Assembly: GCA_018262095.1 (NCBI GenBank)
Contig: JAGTRW010000022.1
Coordinates: forward strand, 1-64,000
DNA from: Pseudomonadota bacterium
GTDB taxonomy: Bacteria; Pseudomonadota; Gammaproteobacteria; Burkholderiales; Rhodocyclaceae
Direction: 5' to 3'
DNA: 64,000 bases
Shown: positions 53,918-63,692 of the stretch, piece by piece
Numbering within the stretch: the first letter of the stretch is position 1
Layout: each line of letters starts with the position of its first letter
Notes under the pieces: generated by a model
The model's database searches: none
What the model saw: the letters and a program-made list of their open reading frames with translations, nothing else
Told to the model about the DNA's origin: nothing
Made by a program: the position numbers and the translations under genes

Positions 53918-56049
53918 GGCTGCGGACGGTCCGCCAGCGGCCTGACTTCGCTGCGCGCGTCGACCACCGGGACCGGCGCCAGCGGCGGCAGCTGCACCTT
54001 GGGCGGCGCGTCGAGCACCAGGCTCTTGGGCATCTCGAAGCGCCCCTGCTCGGCGCGGATATAGTCGTAGCGTTCGGACGACAGCGCAGCGCTCGACTTG
54101 GCATCGCGCAGCACGGCCGGGCGCAGGAAAACCATCAGATTGGTCTTGCTGTGGTCGCGAGTTTCGTAGCGGAACATGCCGCCGAGCCAAGGAATGTCGC
54201 CGAGCAGCGGCACCTTGTTGACGGCCAGCGCGACCCGGTCTTCGATCAACCCGCCGAGAACGATGGTCTGGCCGTCGTCGACCAGCACCTTGGTCTCGAT
54301 CAGCCGGATCCGGGTGGCGATTCCCGCGCCGTTGGTATTGACCGAGTTGTCGATGCTCGACACTTCCTGGACGACGGTCAGCGTGATCGAGCCGCTGTCG
54401 GAAACCTGCGGCTTGATCTTGAGCTTGATGCCGATATCCTTGCGCTCGACGGTCTGAAACGGATTGCTCGAACTGTTGGCCGAGGTCGTATAGGAGCCGG
54501 TCAGGATCGGGATATTCTGCCCGACGGTGATCTTGGCTTCTTCGTTGTCGAGCATCAGCAGATTCGGCGTCGACAAGACGTTGCCGTCGCCGAGCTTTTC
54601 GATGGCGGTCGCGAGAACGCCGAAGGTGCCGCTCGAATTGACCAGGCCGATGTCAAACCCGACCGGAATCGACACCGTGCCTTTCGATTTGTAATCGGAA
54701 TACAAGGTGGCCAGATTGGTCCCGGTCGGACTGATCGACTGCAGCGCGCCGCCATTGACTGAATTGTTACCCGCCCCGGCGACCCACTGCACGCCGAGCT
54801 CGGTGGCTTTTGAGACGTCAACTTCGGCGATCAGCGCCTCGATATAAATCTGCGCCCGGCGCACATCGAGCTTGTCGATCACCGTGCGCAGGTTGTTGTA
54901 GACGTGATCCGGCGCGGTGATGACCAGTGAATTGGTCACGGCGTCGGCCTGGATCAGCACCGTGGCGCCGCCGACCTGGACGTTGACGCTGGCGGTCTGC
55001 GGCGTGGACGATGTCGTTGACGAGGTCGTCGGCGAAGTCGTCGGCGAAGCCGTCGGCGAAGCGAAGCTGTTGCCGGTGCCTGAAGTATTGGTGCTGGCGA
55101 AGCCGCTATTGGATGAACTGGCGCCACTGGCGCCCGAGGCGGAGGCGCCGGATCCGCCATCCTGGCCGGTCAGGATGCCTTTCAAGGTGCTGGCCAGGCG
55201 CACGGCTTCGGCGTTGCGCAGATAGACGACGTTGATATTGCTGCCCGACGCCGCCGGGATGTCGAGGCGGGTCACCAGCGATTTGATCTGCTTGGTGTGC
55301 GAGGCCGCTTCGCTGCGCACCAGCAGCTGGTTGCCGCGCAGATCGGGGACGATGACCGTGCGGCGGACGCCTTCGGGGATCGGTTGCGGCGCGGCGATGC
55401 CCTGCACCACCACCTCGGGCAGCAGGCGCGCAATGGTCTGGACAATGTCGAGCACCGAAGCGTACTTGACCGGTATCGTCAGCACCTCGCCCGCTTGCGG
55501 CTGGTCGACGCTTTCGATGATCTGGCTGATGCGCGCGACGTTATCGGCGTAGTCGGTAATCACCAGGGTGTTGTTGCCCTGGTAGGCGGCCATGTAGTTA
55601 TTGGCGGATACCAGCGGCCTGAGCGTCGTGACCAGTTGCGTCGCCGACTCGTAGACCAGCGGATAAACCTTGGTGATCATTTGGTCGCCCGAACTTTTGC
55701 CCTTGCGGGTAAAAACCTGCGTGGCCTGGGTCTTGGCGTCGGCGTCAGGCATCACCTTGACGATGCTGCCATTTTCAACGGCGGTGAAGCCCTGCTGACG
55801 CAAGGCCGAGAGCAGGATCGGATAGACCAGGTCGCGCGCCACCGCTTGGTTCGAGATGATGTTGACCGAGCCCTTGACCTTGGGATCGATGACAAAATTC
55901 TTGCCGGTGATCACCCCGACCGCCTTGATCGTCGACTCGATGTCGGAATTGACGAAATTGAGCGTCACCAGATTGTCTTGCGCGACGGCTGAGGATAAGC
56001 AGGCGACCAGCAGCAACGCCAGCAGGCAGGGGCGGAAGACATTTTTCAT
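53914..56049 (-). CDS. gspD: Type II secretion outer-membrane secretin GspD
   Basis: The 711-residue protein has a signal peptide (about 1-23, SSAVAQ), N0-N3 domains and a C-terminal secretin domain with VPLLGDIPWLGGMFR. The N3 domain contains a Ser/Thr/Ala/Pro-rich linker encoded partly by 12-base tandem repeats (55013-55060). It forms the outer-membrane pore. No pilotin (GspS) gene is seen here. Confidence 0.96.
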   Translation of the reverse strand: MKNVFRPCLLALLLVACLSSAVAQDNLVTLNFVNSDIESTIKAVGVITGKNFVIDPKVKGSVNIISNQAVARDLVYPILLSALRQQGFTAVENGSIVKVMPDADAKTQATQVFTRKGKSSGDQMITKVYPLVYESATQLVTTLRPLVSANNYMAAYQGNNTLVITDYADNVARISQIIESVDQPQAGEVLTIPVKYASVLDIVQTIARLLPEVVVQGIAAPQPIPEGVRRTVIVPDLRGNQLLVRSEAASHTKQIKSLVTRLDIPAASGSNINVVYLRNAEAVRLASTLKGILTGQDGGSGASASGASGASSSNSGFASTNTSGTGNSFASPTASPTTSPTTSSTTSSTPQTASVNVQVGGATVLIQADAVTNSLVITAPDHVYNNLRTVIDKLDVRRAQIYIEALIAEVDVSKATELGVQWVAGAGNNSVNGGALQSISPTGTNLATLYSDYKSKGTVSIPVGFDIGLVNSSGTFGVLATAIEKLGDGNVLSTPNLLMLDNEEAKITVGQNIPILTGSYTTSANSSSNPFQTVERKDIGIKLKIKPQVSDSGSITLTVVQEVSSIDNSVNTNGAGIATRIRLIETKVLVDDGQTIVLGGLIEDRVALAVNKVPLLGDIPWLGGMFRYETRDHSKTNLMVFLRPAVLRDAKSSAALSSERYDYIRAEQGRFEMPKSLVLDAPPKVQLPPLAPVPVVDARSEVRPLADRPQP
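55013..55060. repeat. 12-base tandem repeat inside gspD
   Basis: Four units of 12 bases, of the type GTCGTCGGCGAA on the plus strand, lie at 55013-55024, 55025-55036, 55037-55048 and 55049-55060; the first is diverged. They encode Ser-Pro-Thr-Thr-like repeats in the N3 linker and keep the reading frame if copy number changes. Confidence 0.75.
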
Positions 56050-56807
56050 GGTTGGATTTCGTAGTGCTGGGTCAGGTGAGCGCCGTTGCGCACGAGGACG
56101 ATATCCACCGGAGCGGACTGTCCGAAGTAATGAAAGATCAGCGAAATGTCGGCCAGCTGATCGAGCGGACGTTGGTTGATTCGCTTGAGAATATCGCCGC
56201 TTTTGAGCTGCAGCAGTTTGGCCAGCGGCTGGCTGGAGGCATTGACGACCCGGATGCCGCCCTCGGGCGCTGCGGCCAGTCCTTGATCCCAGTTGCCGAG
56301 GTTGCCGCCCTGGATCAGCGTGGCCATCTGGCCGCGCGTCAGGCGGATCGGCGGAAGAGCGCGCGCTGACGCCGACTCGACTTTGGCAAACAAGGGCGTG
56401 GCAGCCGACGTCGGCAGCGAGAATTTTAGCTCTTTGCGCACCCCGGCCTGCTCGATGGTGATCTGGTTCGGCTCGACCGCCACCAGTTTGCTGCCCGGCC
56501 GTATTTCCATGCCGACACGAACCGCGACGCTGGTGCCGCCGCTCTTGAGCAAAGCCACGCCATTCCTGCCGGCAACCACCGCCATCAGCGTGTAGTCGCC
56601 CAGCACCTCGGCAACGGCTTTGCCGTCGGCACCGTACCAGCGCAGAAAGGCGTCGCGCGAAACCTGGCTGGCGGCTGAATTCTGCCGCGGCATCTGCAGA
56701 TTGACGTCAGCTGTCGGCGGCGAAAACAGCAGCCAGAATAGCCCGGACAGCTGCCAGCACAGCACGACGACAAGAAATCTTTCGAGCCAGATCGGCAGTC
56801 CCGACAA
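56046..56807 (-). CDS. gspC: Type II secretion protein GspC
   Basis: The 253-residue protein has one membrane segment (about 11-30), a HR domain (about 65-150) and a PDZ-like C-terminus (IRVVNASSQPLAKLLQLKSG). It links the platform to GspD. The annotated start is TTG 56807, but no Shine-Dalgarno precedes it. An AGGAG (56871-56875) sits 6 bases before an in-frame ATT at 56864, which would add 19 residues. The first gene of the operon; it overlaps gspD by ATGA. Confidence 0.9.
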   Translation of the reverse strand: MSGLPIWLERFLVVVLCWQLSGLFWLLFSPPTADVNLQMPRQNSAASQVSRDAFLRWYGADGKAVAEVLGDYTLMAVVAGRNGVALLKSGGTSVAVRVGMEIRPGSKLVAVEPNQITIEQAGVRKELKFSLPTSAATPLFAKVESASARALPPIRLTRGQMATLIQGGNLGNWDQGLAAAPEGGIRVVNASSQPLAKLLQLKSGDILKRINQRPLDQLADISLIFHYFGQSAPVDIVLVRNGAHLTQHYEIQP

Positions 56808-57418
56808 ATGAGGTCGGCAACGCGGAATCGCGGCAGCAAACGATGAAGACCAGTTGGGGCTAATGGCCGGCTCCTTTGTTTCTTTCGATTTCTCTCATGT
56901 CGTCTTTACCGCCAAACAGCGCAGTCGCTCCCGGCCAAAACACAATTCCAACGCGAACAAAAACCGGCTTGCGACAGCATAAGCGAGCGCGAGCTAAAGG
57001 CTCTGCAACATCGGGATGCTTCTGAACGTCCTGTAGTAAATTGCCACGCCTCGGTTGGCGATCTGATCTGCGCGGAGAACCGGGCATCGTCGCTTGCCTG
57101 ACGTCGTCTGGCTGCTGATTGTACCTTGAGCCCGCTCACCCGAGGCGGTTTTCGTAGGCTGACACGATACCGGAGTCAGTAATCAGAAAGGGGTTCTGGC
57201 CGGATCAATGTTTGCTGCACAGGGCGCTAATGTAATACGAGATATCGATCAGGCACATACCGTTTACTCATGCCCTTCATGCCCACGCAAGCACTCAACC
57301 ACTCTGCGCGAACGTCGCTGACGGCTAGCCGGCAGAAAGATCACTTTAAAACGGACATTCTGTTCGGCGGCCGGGCCAAGCTTAGCCGGCGACGGCGCCG
57401 CCCCCCTGAGCGCCCCGC
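56808..57418. promoter_or_regulatory. Region upstream of the type II secretion operon
   Basis: These 611 bases lie between gspC and the aldo/keto reductase, both on the minus strand. The part next to 56807 should contain the operon promoter and the AGGAG discussed under gspC. Short open frames (56860-57139 minus, 57270-57518 plus) have no domain and are rejected. No hairpin terminator for the reductase was clear. Confidence 0.4.
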
Positions 57419-58252
57419 TCAGAGCATTTCAAGCGGTTTGGCGCGGCGCGGCGGCGGGAAGATCGCGTCGAGCGCCTGCAGCACGTCATCGCCAAGCGGA
57501 CACGCGAGCGCACCATAGTTCTCGTCGACGTGCGCGCCTTGCGCGGCTTTCGGGATCGCGATCACGTTGCGCCTGGACAATACCCAGGCGAGCGCCAGCT
57601 GCGCCGCCGGCTGCCCGATTTGCGCGGCGAGTTTCTGCAGGCGTGGCTCATCGAGCAATCGCGCCTGTTCGATCGGCGAATACGCCATCAGCGGAATTTT
57701 GCGCTCGCCGCACCACGGCAGCAGGTCCCATTCGATGCCGCGCCGCGAAAGGTTGTAGAGCACCTGGTCGGTCGCCACGCGATCGCCGCCGGGTGTGGCA
57801 ACAAGTTCGGCCATGTCCGCCGGATCGAGGTTGGAAGCGCCCCAGTGCCTGATCTTGCCGTCGCGCTGCAATCGTTCAAAGGCGGCGATCGTTTCGCCGA
57901 AAGGCACGTTGCCGCGCCAGTGCAGCAGATAAAGGTCGATGCAGTCGGTAGCGAGTCGCGTCAGGCTGCGCTCGCAAGCGGCGATGGTGCCCTGCCGGCT
58001 GGCGTGATGCGGATAGACCTTGCTGACCAGGAAGACCTGCTCGCGGCGACCGGCGATCGCCTTGCCGACCAGCGTTTCGGCGGCGCCGTCGCCGTACATC
58101 TCGGCGGTGTCGATCAAGCTCATGCCGAGTTCGATGCCACGCTGCAGGCTGCGGATCTCCTGCTCGCGCAAGGCGCGGCTCTCGCCCATGGCCCACGTTC
58201 CCATGCCTAGCGCGGGAACCTGCTCGCCATCAGAGAAACTTACAAATTTCAT
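57419..58252 (-). CDS. Aldo/keto reductase
   Basis: The start at 58252 (MKFVSFSDG) gives 277 residues. The family tetrad is visible: Asp and Tyr in LIDTAEMYGDG, Lys in LVSKVYP and His in LYLLHWRG. The NADP-binding IPKAAQGAHVDEN matches the family. It reduces aldehydes or ketones; substrates are unknown. Upstream, before its promoter, lies the second copy of the inverted-repeat element. Confidence 0.93.
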   Translation of the reverse strand: MKFVSFSDGEQVPALGMGTWAMGESRALREQEIRSLQRGIELGMSLIDTAEMYGDGAAETLVGKAIAGRREQVFLVSKVYPHHASRQGTIAACERSLTRLATDCIDLYLLHWRGNVPFGETIAAFERLQRDGKIRHWGASNLDPADMAELVATPGGDRVATDQVLYNLSRRGIEWDLLPWCGERKIPLMAYSPIEQARLLDEPRLQKLAAQIGQPAAQLALAWVLSRRNVIAIPKAAQGAHVDENYGALACPLGDDVLQALDAIFPPPRRAKPLEML

Positions 58253-58268
58253 CCCAAAAACCTCAGTT

Positions 58269-58400
58269 AACCACAACGAACACAACGATCACGAAGAAAA
58301 AACAATTGCTTGCAATGCATCGATGTATCAGCGAAATGGAGAGTCACAGAAACCGCTAAGAACCAAGGATCTTCGTTGTGTCCGTTGTGTCGTTGTGGTT
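58269..58400. repeat. Intergenic inverted-repeat element, copy 2
   Basis: The left end AACCACAACGAACACAACG (58269-58287) and right end TTGTGTCGTTGTGGTT (58385-58400) are inverted repeats extending over about 30 bases. The right end closely matches that of copy 1 (TGTGTCGCTGTGGTT). It lies between MFS and aldo/keto reductase genes, both minus strand. Confidence 0.7.
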
Positions 58401-58445
58401 TGAATACGGTTTCTAGCTTCATGACTATCTCCGTCGGGCAGGAAC

Positions 58446-59870
58446 TCAGTCTGGCGACAGGCCCTGGCTGACGTTGGCACCGTCGTTGCGGCGCAGCGTC
58501 CAGAACGACAGAGACGAAATCACGGTCAACGCGCCGAGCGTCAGGAAAGCGTGGTGCAGCGCGCTGATCACGGCAACTTGATCGGATTGCGGCAGATCGC
58601 CCAGATACCAGGCGGTAATCAGCGAGCCGCAGGCCAGGCCGAAACTCATCGACAGCTGCTGCAAGGAACTCGCGATGCTGCTCGCCATGCTCGAATCGGC
58701 GGTCTTGACGTCGGCGTACGCCATCGTGTTCATGCTTGAGAACTGCAGCGAATTGAAGAAGCCCTGGGCCAGGCTCAGCGCGACGATCAGCGCGATCGGC
58801 GTGGCCGGAGCGACGGTCGCGAACAGGCTGATGGTGACGCCGATCATCACGGTGTTCACCGTCAGCACGCGACGGAAGCCGAAGCGCTTGAGGATAGGCG
58901 CCGACAGAAACTTCATCGCCATCGCCGCCGCCGTCGTCGGCATCATCAGCAGTCCGGATTGCCAGGCCGGCAGTCCGAGGCCGAGCTGATAAAGCAAGGG
59001 CAGCAGGAAAGGCAGGCTGCCCAGGCCGAGGCGGGTGACGAAGCCACCGACCACCGCGACGCGGAAGGTGCGCACGCGAAACAGCGCCAGCCGCAGGATC
59101 GGGAAGCGGGTATGGCGCGCATGCCCGACATACGCCGTGAGCAGGCTGAGCGCGACGAGCAGCAGGATGGCCGCCGACGTCACGTCGATGCGGTGCTCGC
59201 CGAAAATTTCGAGCAGCCACGAGAGCAACGCCGTTCCCGCGCCGAACAGCACCAGCCCAACGACATCGAGCGGCCGCGACTTCTCGCCGCGGTAGTCCGG
59301 CATGTGCCGATGGATCAGCCATTGCGCTGCCAGCCCGACCGGCACATTGACGAAGAAGATCGCCCGCCACGGCAGCCAGTGCACGATCAGGCCGCCGATC
59401 GTCGGCCCGAGCAAGGGCCCGATCAACGCCGGGATGATCACGAAGTTCATCGCCATCAAGAGCTCGGACTTCGGGAAGGTGCGGATGATCGTCAGCCTGC
59501 CGACCGGCATCATCATCGCTGCGCCGATTCCCTGCAGGATGCGCGCCGCGACGAGCATCGGAACGTTGAGCGACAGGCCGCACAGCACCGAGGAAAAGGT
59601 GAAGATCGCCACCGCGCTGCTGAACACGCGCCGCGTACCGAAACGGTCGGCCATCCAGCCGCTGATCGGAATGCACACCGCCAGGCTCAGGATGTAGCTG
59701 GTGACCACCGCCTTGAGGCTGAGCGGCGTCACGTTGAGGCTGGCGGCCATCGCCGGCACCGCGGTATTGACGATCGTCGAGTCGAGCTGTTCCATGAACA
59801 GCGCGGTGGCGACCACCCACGGCAGATAACGCTTGAGCGAACGGTCGGCCTGATCAGGACTCGAAATCAT
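58446..59870 (-). CDS. DHA2-family MFS drug exporter (EmrB-like)
   Basis: The start at 59870 (MISSPDQAD) gives 474 residues; the longer frame overlaps prc. It has about fourteen membrane segments. DHA2 hallmarks include LDSTIVNTAVPAMA (TM1), GWMADRFGTRRVF (motif A) and GPLLGPTIGGLI (motif C). It exports toxic compounds with the proton gradient. No partner HlyD-type gene is adjacent. Confidence 0.93.
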   Translation of the reverse strand: MISSPDQADRSLKRYLPWVVATALFMEQLDSTIVNTAVPAMAASLNVTPLSLKAVVTSYILSLAVCIPISGWMADRFGTRRVFSSAVAIFTFSSVLCGLSLNVPMLVAARILQGIGAAMMMPVGRLTIIRTFPKSELLMAMNFVIIPALIGPLLGPTIGGLIVHWLPWRAIFFVNVPVGLAAQWLIHRHMPDYRGEKSRPLDVVGLVLFGAGTALLSWLLEIFGEHRIDVTSAAILLLVALSLLTAYVGHARHTRFPILRLALFRVRTFRVAVVGGFVTRLGLGSLPFLLPLLYQLGLGLPAWQSGLLMMPTTAAAMAMKFLSAPILKRFGFRRVLTVNTVMIGVTISLFATVAPATPIALIVALSLAQGFFNSLQFSSMNTMAYADVKTADSSMASSIASSLQQLSMSFGLACGSLITAWYLGDLPQSDQVAVISALHHAFLTLGALTVISSLSFWTLRRNDGANVSQGLSPD

Positions 59871-59916
59871 CGCGGCGAAGATTTCACGACGGGCCTCAAA
59901 ACACCAGCGACACGAC

Positions 59917-62103
59917 CTAGCGGATCGCCGCAGCCGGCGCCGCCGACGCCTGTTTGGTGCCGGCCATCGGCCAGGCGCGGCGCTTGGCCCTGGGCGTCGA
60001 ACGCGGCTGGCGCAGGTCAACTTCGTCGCTCAGGATACGCACGGCTTCGTTGAGCAGAACGTCCTTTTCATTCTTGAGCGACTTTTCGGTGCTCAACTCG
60101 TTGGAGAGATTGCGTTCGTCGGCCTCCAGGCCATCGTCGCCAAGCGCATGGCTCTTTGCCGCGACGTCAGGCGTGCCGTCCTTGGCCACCGCGCGTCGCG
60201 TTTCGCGCGATTTGAGGCGCAGTTCCTGCACGTCGCGCTGCGCACGCCGCTCGGCTTCGTTGAGCGAAAGCACGGGGTCTTTGCGCTGCCGGTTGATTTC
60301 GGCAAGATCCTGCTCGAGGTACTGGAAATCCTTGTTCTTCCTGACCCGCGCCAGGTGCCGTTCGAGCAGCATCGGCAGCAGCGGACCGAGCTTGCTGGCC
60401 GGCGAATAGGTGGCGGGCTTGATCTGCGTCCACGGCAGCGCGTTGTCGAAGCTCGATTCGCCGAAATCATGCGTCAGCGCCGGGAAGGGAATGTCCGGCT
60501 TGACGCCGCGCAGCTGGGTGGTGCCGCCGTTGACGCGGAAAAACTGGGCGATCGTCATCGTCAGTTCGCCGAATTTCGGCTTGTCGCTCTTGGCGAGCTG
60601 ATCGAGATTGATCACGGTTTGCACGGTGCCCTTGCCAAAACTCGGCTCGCCGATCACCACGCCACGACCGTAGTCCTGAATCGCCGCAGCGAAGATCTCC
60701 GACGCCGACGCCGAACCTCGGTTGATCAGCACGCCCAGCGAACCGTCCCAGACGACGCCGGCGCGCTCGTCGCTTTCGACCGAGATCTTGCCCTGCGCGT
60801 TGCGCTGTTGCACCACCGGCCCCTTGCCGACGAACAGGCCGGTCAGCTCGATCGCCTCGGAGAGTGAGCCACCGCCGTTATTGCGCAAGTCGATCAGCAC
60901 GCTATCGACCTTTTCCTTTTTGAGTTCGCCGAGCAGACGCGCGACGTCGCGCGTCGCGCTCTTGAAGTTCGGCTCGCCCTTGCTGCGCGCCTCGAAATCC
61001 TGATAGAAGGTCGGCAGCGCGATCACGCCGACGCGACGGGTGAGATCGCCGTCGCGCACCGAGAGCACCGACTTCTGCGCCGCCTGCGTCTCCAGCGTGA
61101 TCTTTTTCCTGACCAGCGAAACGAGCTTGTGTTTGCCGTCGGGGCCGGCGTCTACCGGCAGGATGTCGAGCCTGACCACCGAGTCGGCGGTGCCGCGGAT
61201 GATCGCCACCGAGTCGTCGAGGCGCCAGCCCTGGATGTCGACCATCGCGGCGTCGCCCTGCGCGACGCCGAGGATGCGGTCACCGACCTTGAGCTCGCCC
61301 GAGAGGATCGCCGGACCGCCGGCGATCAGCTCGCGAATCATCGTGTAGTCGTCCTTCTCGGACAGCGAAGCGCCGATCCCGACCAGCGACAGCCGCATCG
61401 CAATGTCGAAATCCTCGGCGGCGCGCACTCCCATGTAATTGGTATGCGGATCGATGGCCATGGTGTACGAATTCATGAACAGCGCGAAGGCATCGTCGCT
61501 CTTGGCACGCGCGATGCGCTTCTGCGAATTCTCGTAACGCTTGTCGAGCGTTTCGGCAATTCCCTTGTCGTCCTTGCCGGCGAGTTTGAGACGCAACCAG
61601 TCGTTTTTGACTCGCTTGCGCCACAGCTCGCGAACCTCATCGTCGGATTTCGCCCAGTCTTCCTTCTCGCGCTCGTATTGATAGCTCTCCTTCGCCGAGA
61701 AATCGAAGCCATCCTTGAGCAAACTGCGCGCGTAGGCGAAACGCTCACCGACCCGCCGCGCGTAGAGATTGTAAATGGCGAAAGGAATGCTCAGATCCTC
61801 GCCGATGATCGCGTCGTCAAGCCGGGTACGCGCGGCCGTCAGCTGGTCGATATCGCTCTTGACGAAGACCAGTCGCTCGGGATCGAGCGACTTCAGATAG
61901 TGATCGAAGATCTTCTTCGACATCGCGTCGTCGAGCGGCGTCGCCTTGTAGTGATAGCGGATCAGCAGTTCAGCCGCCAGATGCGCCGCCTGCGACTGTT
62001 GCGGCAAAGGCTTGAGCGCCAGCGTCGCGTCCGGATCGAACGACGCGGCCCGCGCGACGCTCGCCAGCACCAGGACTATCCACAGCAGTTTCTTTATCAT
62101 CAA
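59917..62103 (-). CDS. prc: Tail-specific carboxy-terminal processing protease Prc (S41)
   Basis: The 728-residue protein has a signal peptide (about 1-19), an N-terminal helical domain, a PDZ domain (about 240-320) and the S41 protease core. The Ser/Lys dyad is S466 in GSASASEIF and K491 in FGKGTVQ. The length fits Prc/Tsp rather than shorter CtpA. It trims or degrades periplasmic proteins and limits peptidoglycan hydrolases in other bacteria. It is divergent from an HD-GYP gene; it overlaps no gene once the MFS start is corrected. Confidence 0.95.
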   Translation of the reverse strand: MMIKKLLWIVLVLASVARAASFDPDATLALKPLPQQSQAAHLAAELLIRYHYKATPLDDAMSKKIFDHYLKSLDPERLVFVKSDIDQLTAARTRLDDAIIGEDLSIPFAIYNLYARRVGERFAYARSLLKDGFDFSAKESYQYEREKEDWAKSDDEVRELWRKRVKNDWLRLKLAGKDDKGIAETLDKRYENSQKRIARAKSDDAFALFMNSYTMAIDPHTNYMGVRAAEDFDIAMRLSLVGIGASLSEKDDYTMIRELIAGGPAILSGELKVGDRILGVAQGDAAMVDIQGWRLDDSVAIIRGTADSVVRLDILPVDAGPDGKHKLVSLVRKKITLETQAAQKSVLSVRDGDLTRRVGVIALPTFYQDFEARSKGEPNFKSATRDVARLLGELKKEKVDSVLIDLRNNGGGSLSEAIELTGLFVGKGPVVQQRNAQGKISVESDERAGVVWDGSLGVLINRGSASASEIFAAAIQDYGRGVVIGEPSFGKGTVQTVINLDQLAKSDKPKFGELTMTIAQFFRVNGGTTQLRGVKPDIPFPALTHDFGESSFDNALPWTQIKPATYSPASKLGPLLPMLLERHLARVRKNKDFQYLEQDLAEINRQRKDPVLSLNEAERRAQRDVQELRLKSRETRRAVAKDGTPDVAAKSHALGDDGLEADERNLSNELSTEKSLKNEKDVLLNEAVRILSDEVDLRQPRSTPRAKRRAWPMAGTKQASAAPAAAIR

Positions 62104-62401
62104 CGATCCATTACGCGGTCAAAATAATCGGCGCCGATGTCCGTAGCCAGCCTCCAGAGCACGCGCCGAGTTCGATAGGACCCATGCTACGGGATATCGT
62201 TGCATCGTATTGTATCGGTTTGCACCGGCGGCAAGGCGCTGCACACCGCGGCGTCGAAAAAACAACGCTCGCCTGCGACGCAGCCCGATCAGCGAGCTTG
62301 CCGCAGCGCGCGAGCTTCTTTAAGCTGCGACATCGTCCCCGCCGCTTCAATCCGCAGTCAGCGGCGCAGCAATCCGACCCGCCCATTTACGGAACCGACC
62401 G
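62104..62401. promoter_or_regulatory. Divergent promoter region prc / HD-GYP gene
   Basis: These 298 bases separate the divergent genes and carry both promoters. AT-rich sequence around 62195-62215 could hold a promoter. No other feature was recognised. Confidence 0.4.
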
Positions 62402-63664
62402 ATGAACCATTTCCAGCAACGCGCGGCGATTCGAATCGCCGCAGTCAGCGTCGTGCTCGCGTCGATCGCCAGTCCGGCATCGTGGTTCGTGGCGCGCGAG
62501 AAAGCCGAGGAAAGCGTCGTCTCGCTGGCGATCGAGGAATCGGGTCGGCTGCTGCACCATTACGACGCGATCGAACTCTCCGGTCCGGACGCCAAGCAGC
62601 ACGCGACGATCGCCGCCAAGACCATTGTCGGCGGACTGTTCGACATCGCCGAGATTTACAACGCCAGCGGCAACAAGCTCGCCGAATCGCTGACCGGCGA
62701 AGGAAATGCCGTCGAAGCGGCGCTGCCCAAACACGGCCAGCCGGCCTACCGCCAAGCTTCTTACGAAAGCCTGGCGCTGCCGCAAGGGCAATGGGCTTTG
62801 CGCGTTTTCGTTCCGCTGCGCAATTCGGCAACGGATAGCGAGGCGCCGATCACCGGCTATTTCGAGGGCGTTCGCATCGTTCCGAAATGGCAAGAGCAAC
62901 AGATCTTCGCCACCGCCTTGACCGTCGCGCTGATGGTCGGACTCGCTTCGCTGCTCTGCGGCGCGGCGCTCTATCCGGTCGTCGTGCATCTGTCGGCGGA
63001 CAACGAACGCAAGGCGCGCGAAGTGCTCGATTCGCACATCTCGATGATGGAATCGCTGGGGCGCGCAATCGCCAAGCGCGATTCCGATACCGGCGCGCAC
63101 AACTACCGGGTCGCCTGGATCGCCGCGCGCATCGCCGAACACATGGGGCTCGCCGGCAGCGCGATGCAGGCGCTGATCGCCGGCAGTTTTCTGCACGACG
63201 TCGGCAAGATCGGCATCCCCGACGCGATCCTGCTCAAGCCCGGTAAGCTCGACGAAGCCGAGTTCGTCATCATGCGCACGCACGTCGCGCAGGGCGAGCA
63301 GATCGTCACCGGCATGGGCTGGCTCGACGGCGCCAACGAGGTGGTCGCCGCACACCACGAAAAATGGGACGGTTCAGGCTACCCGCGCCGTCTCGCCGGC
63401 GAGGCCATTCCGCTCGCCGCGCGCATTTTCGCGGTCGCCGATGTCTTCGACGCGCTCTGCTCCAAGCGTCCTTACAAGGAGCCGATGGGGTTCGACGCGG
63501 CGCTGGCGATTCTTGAGAAGGATACGGGAAGTCATTTCGACCCGGCGGTGATGGCCGTTTTTCGCACGATGGCTGCGGCCATTTTCAAGCGTCTGGAAAA
63601 CAGCGCCGAAAGCGACTCGCAAGCGCTGCTCGAGGAACGCGTCAGGCAACACTTCGAGCACTGA
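62402..63664 (+). CDS. HD-GYP domain protein, putative cyclic di-GMP phosphodiesterase
   Basis: The 420-residue protein has two membrane segments (about 10-30 and 168-192) flanking a periplasmic sensor region, and a C-terminal HD-GYP domain from about 210. The metal residues include HD at 265-266 (SFLHDVGKIGIPD), HH in AHHEKWDGSGYP (318-328) and GYP at 326-328. The enzyme would degrade cyclic di-GMP in response to an outside signal. It is the only cyclic di-GMP gene in the window. Confidence 0.93.
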   Translation: MNHFQQRAAIRIAAVSVVLASIASPASWFVAREKAEESVVSLAIEESGRLLHHYDAIELSGPDAKQHATIAAKTIVGGLFDIAEIYNASGNKLAESLTGEGNAVEAALPKHGQPAYRQASYESLALPQGQWALRVFVPLRNSATDSEAPITGYFEGVRIVPKWQEQQIFATALTVALMVGLASLLCGAALYPVVVHLSADNERKAREVLDSHISMMESLGRAIAKRDSDTGAHNYRVAWIAARIAEHMGLAGSAMQALIAGSFLHDVGKIGIPDAILLKPGKLDEAEFVIMRTHVAQGEQIVTGMGWLDGANEVVAAHHEKWDGSGYPRRLAGEAIPLAARIFAVADVFDALCSKRPYKEPMGFDAALAILEKDTGSHFDPAVMAVFRTMAAAIFKRLENSAESDSQALLEERVRQHFEH

Positions 63665-63666
63665 TC

Positions 63667-63692
63667 GCGCAGCCGCTAAATTGCGGCTGCGC
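63667..63692. terminator. Bidirectional hairpin between HD-GYP and cobyrinate synthase genes
   Basis: Arms GCGCAGCCGC (63667-63676) and GCGGCTGCGC (63683-63692) pair perfectly around TAAATT, between convergent genes. T-tracts are weak on both sides. Confidence 0.65.

Noticed and set aside
57270-57518. Short plus-strand open frame between gspC and the aldo/keto reductase
   Set aside because: Its second half is antisense to the reductase gene, no ribosome site precedes it and the translation is Arg/Ser-rich.
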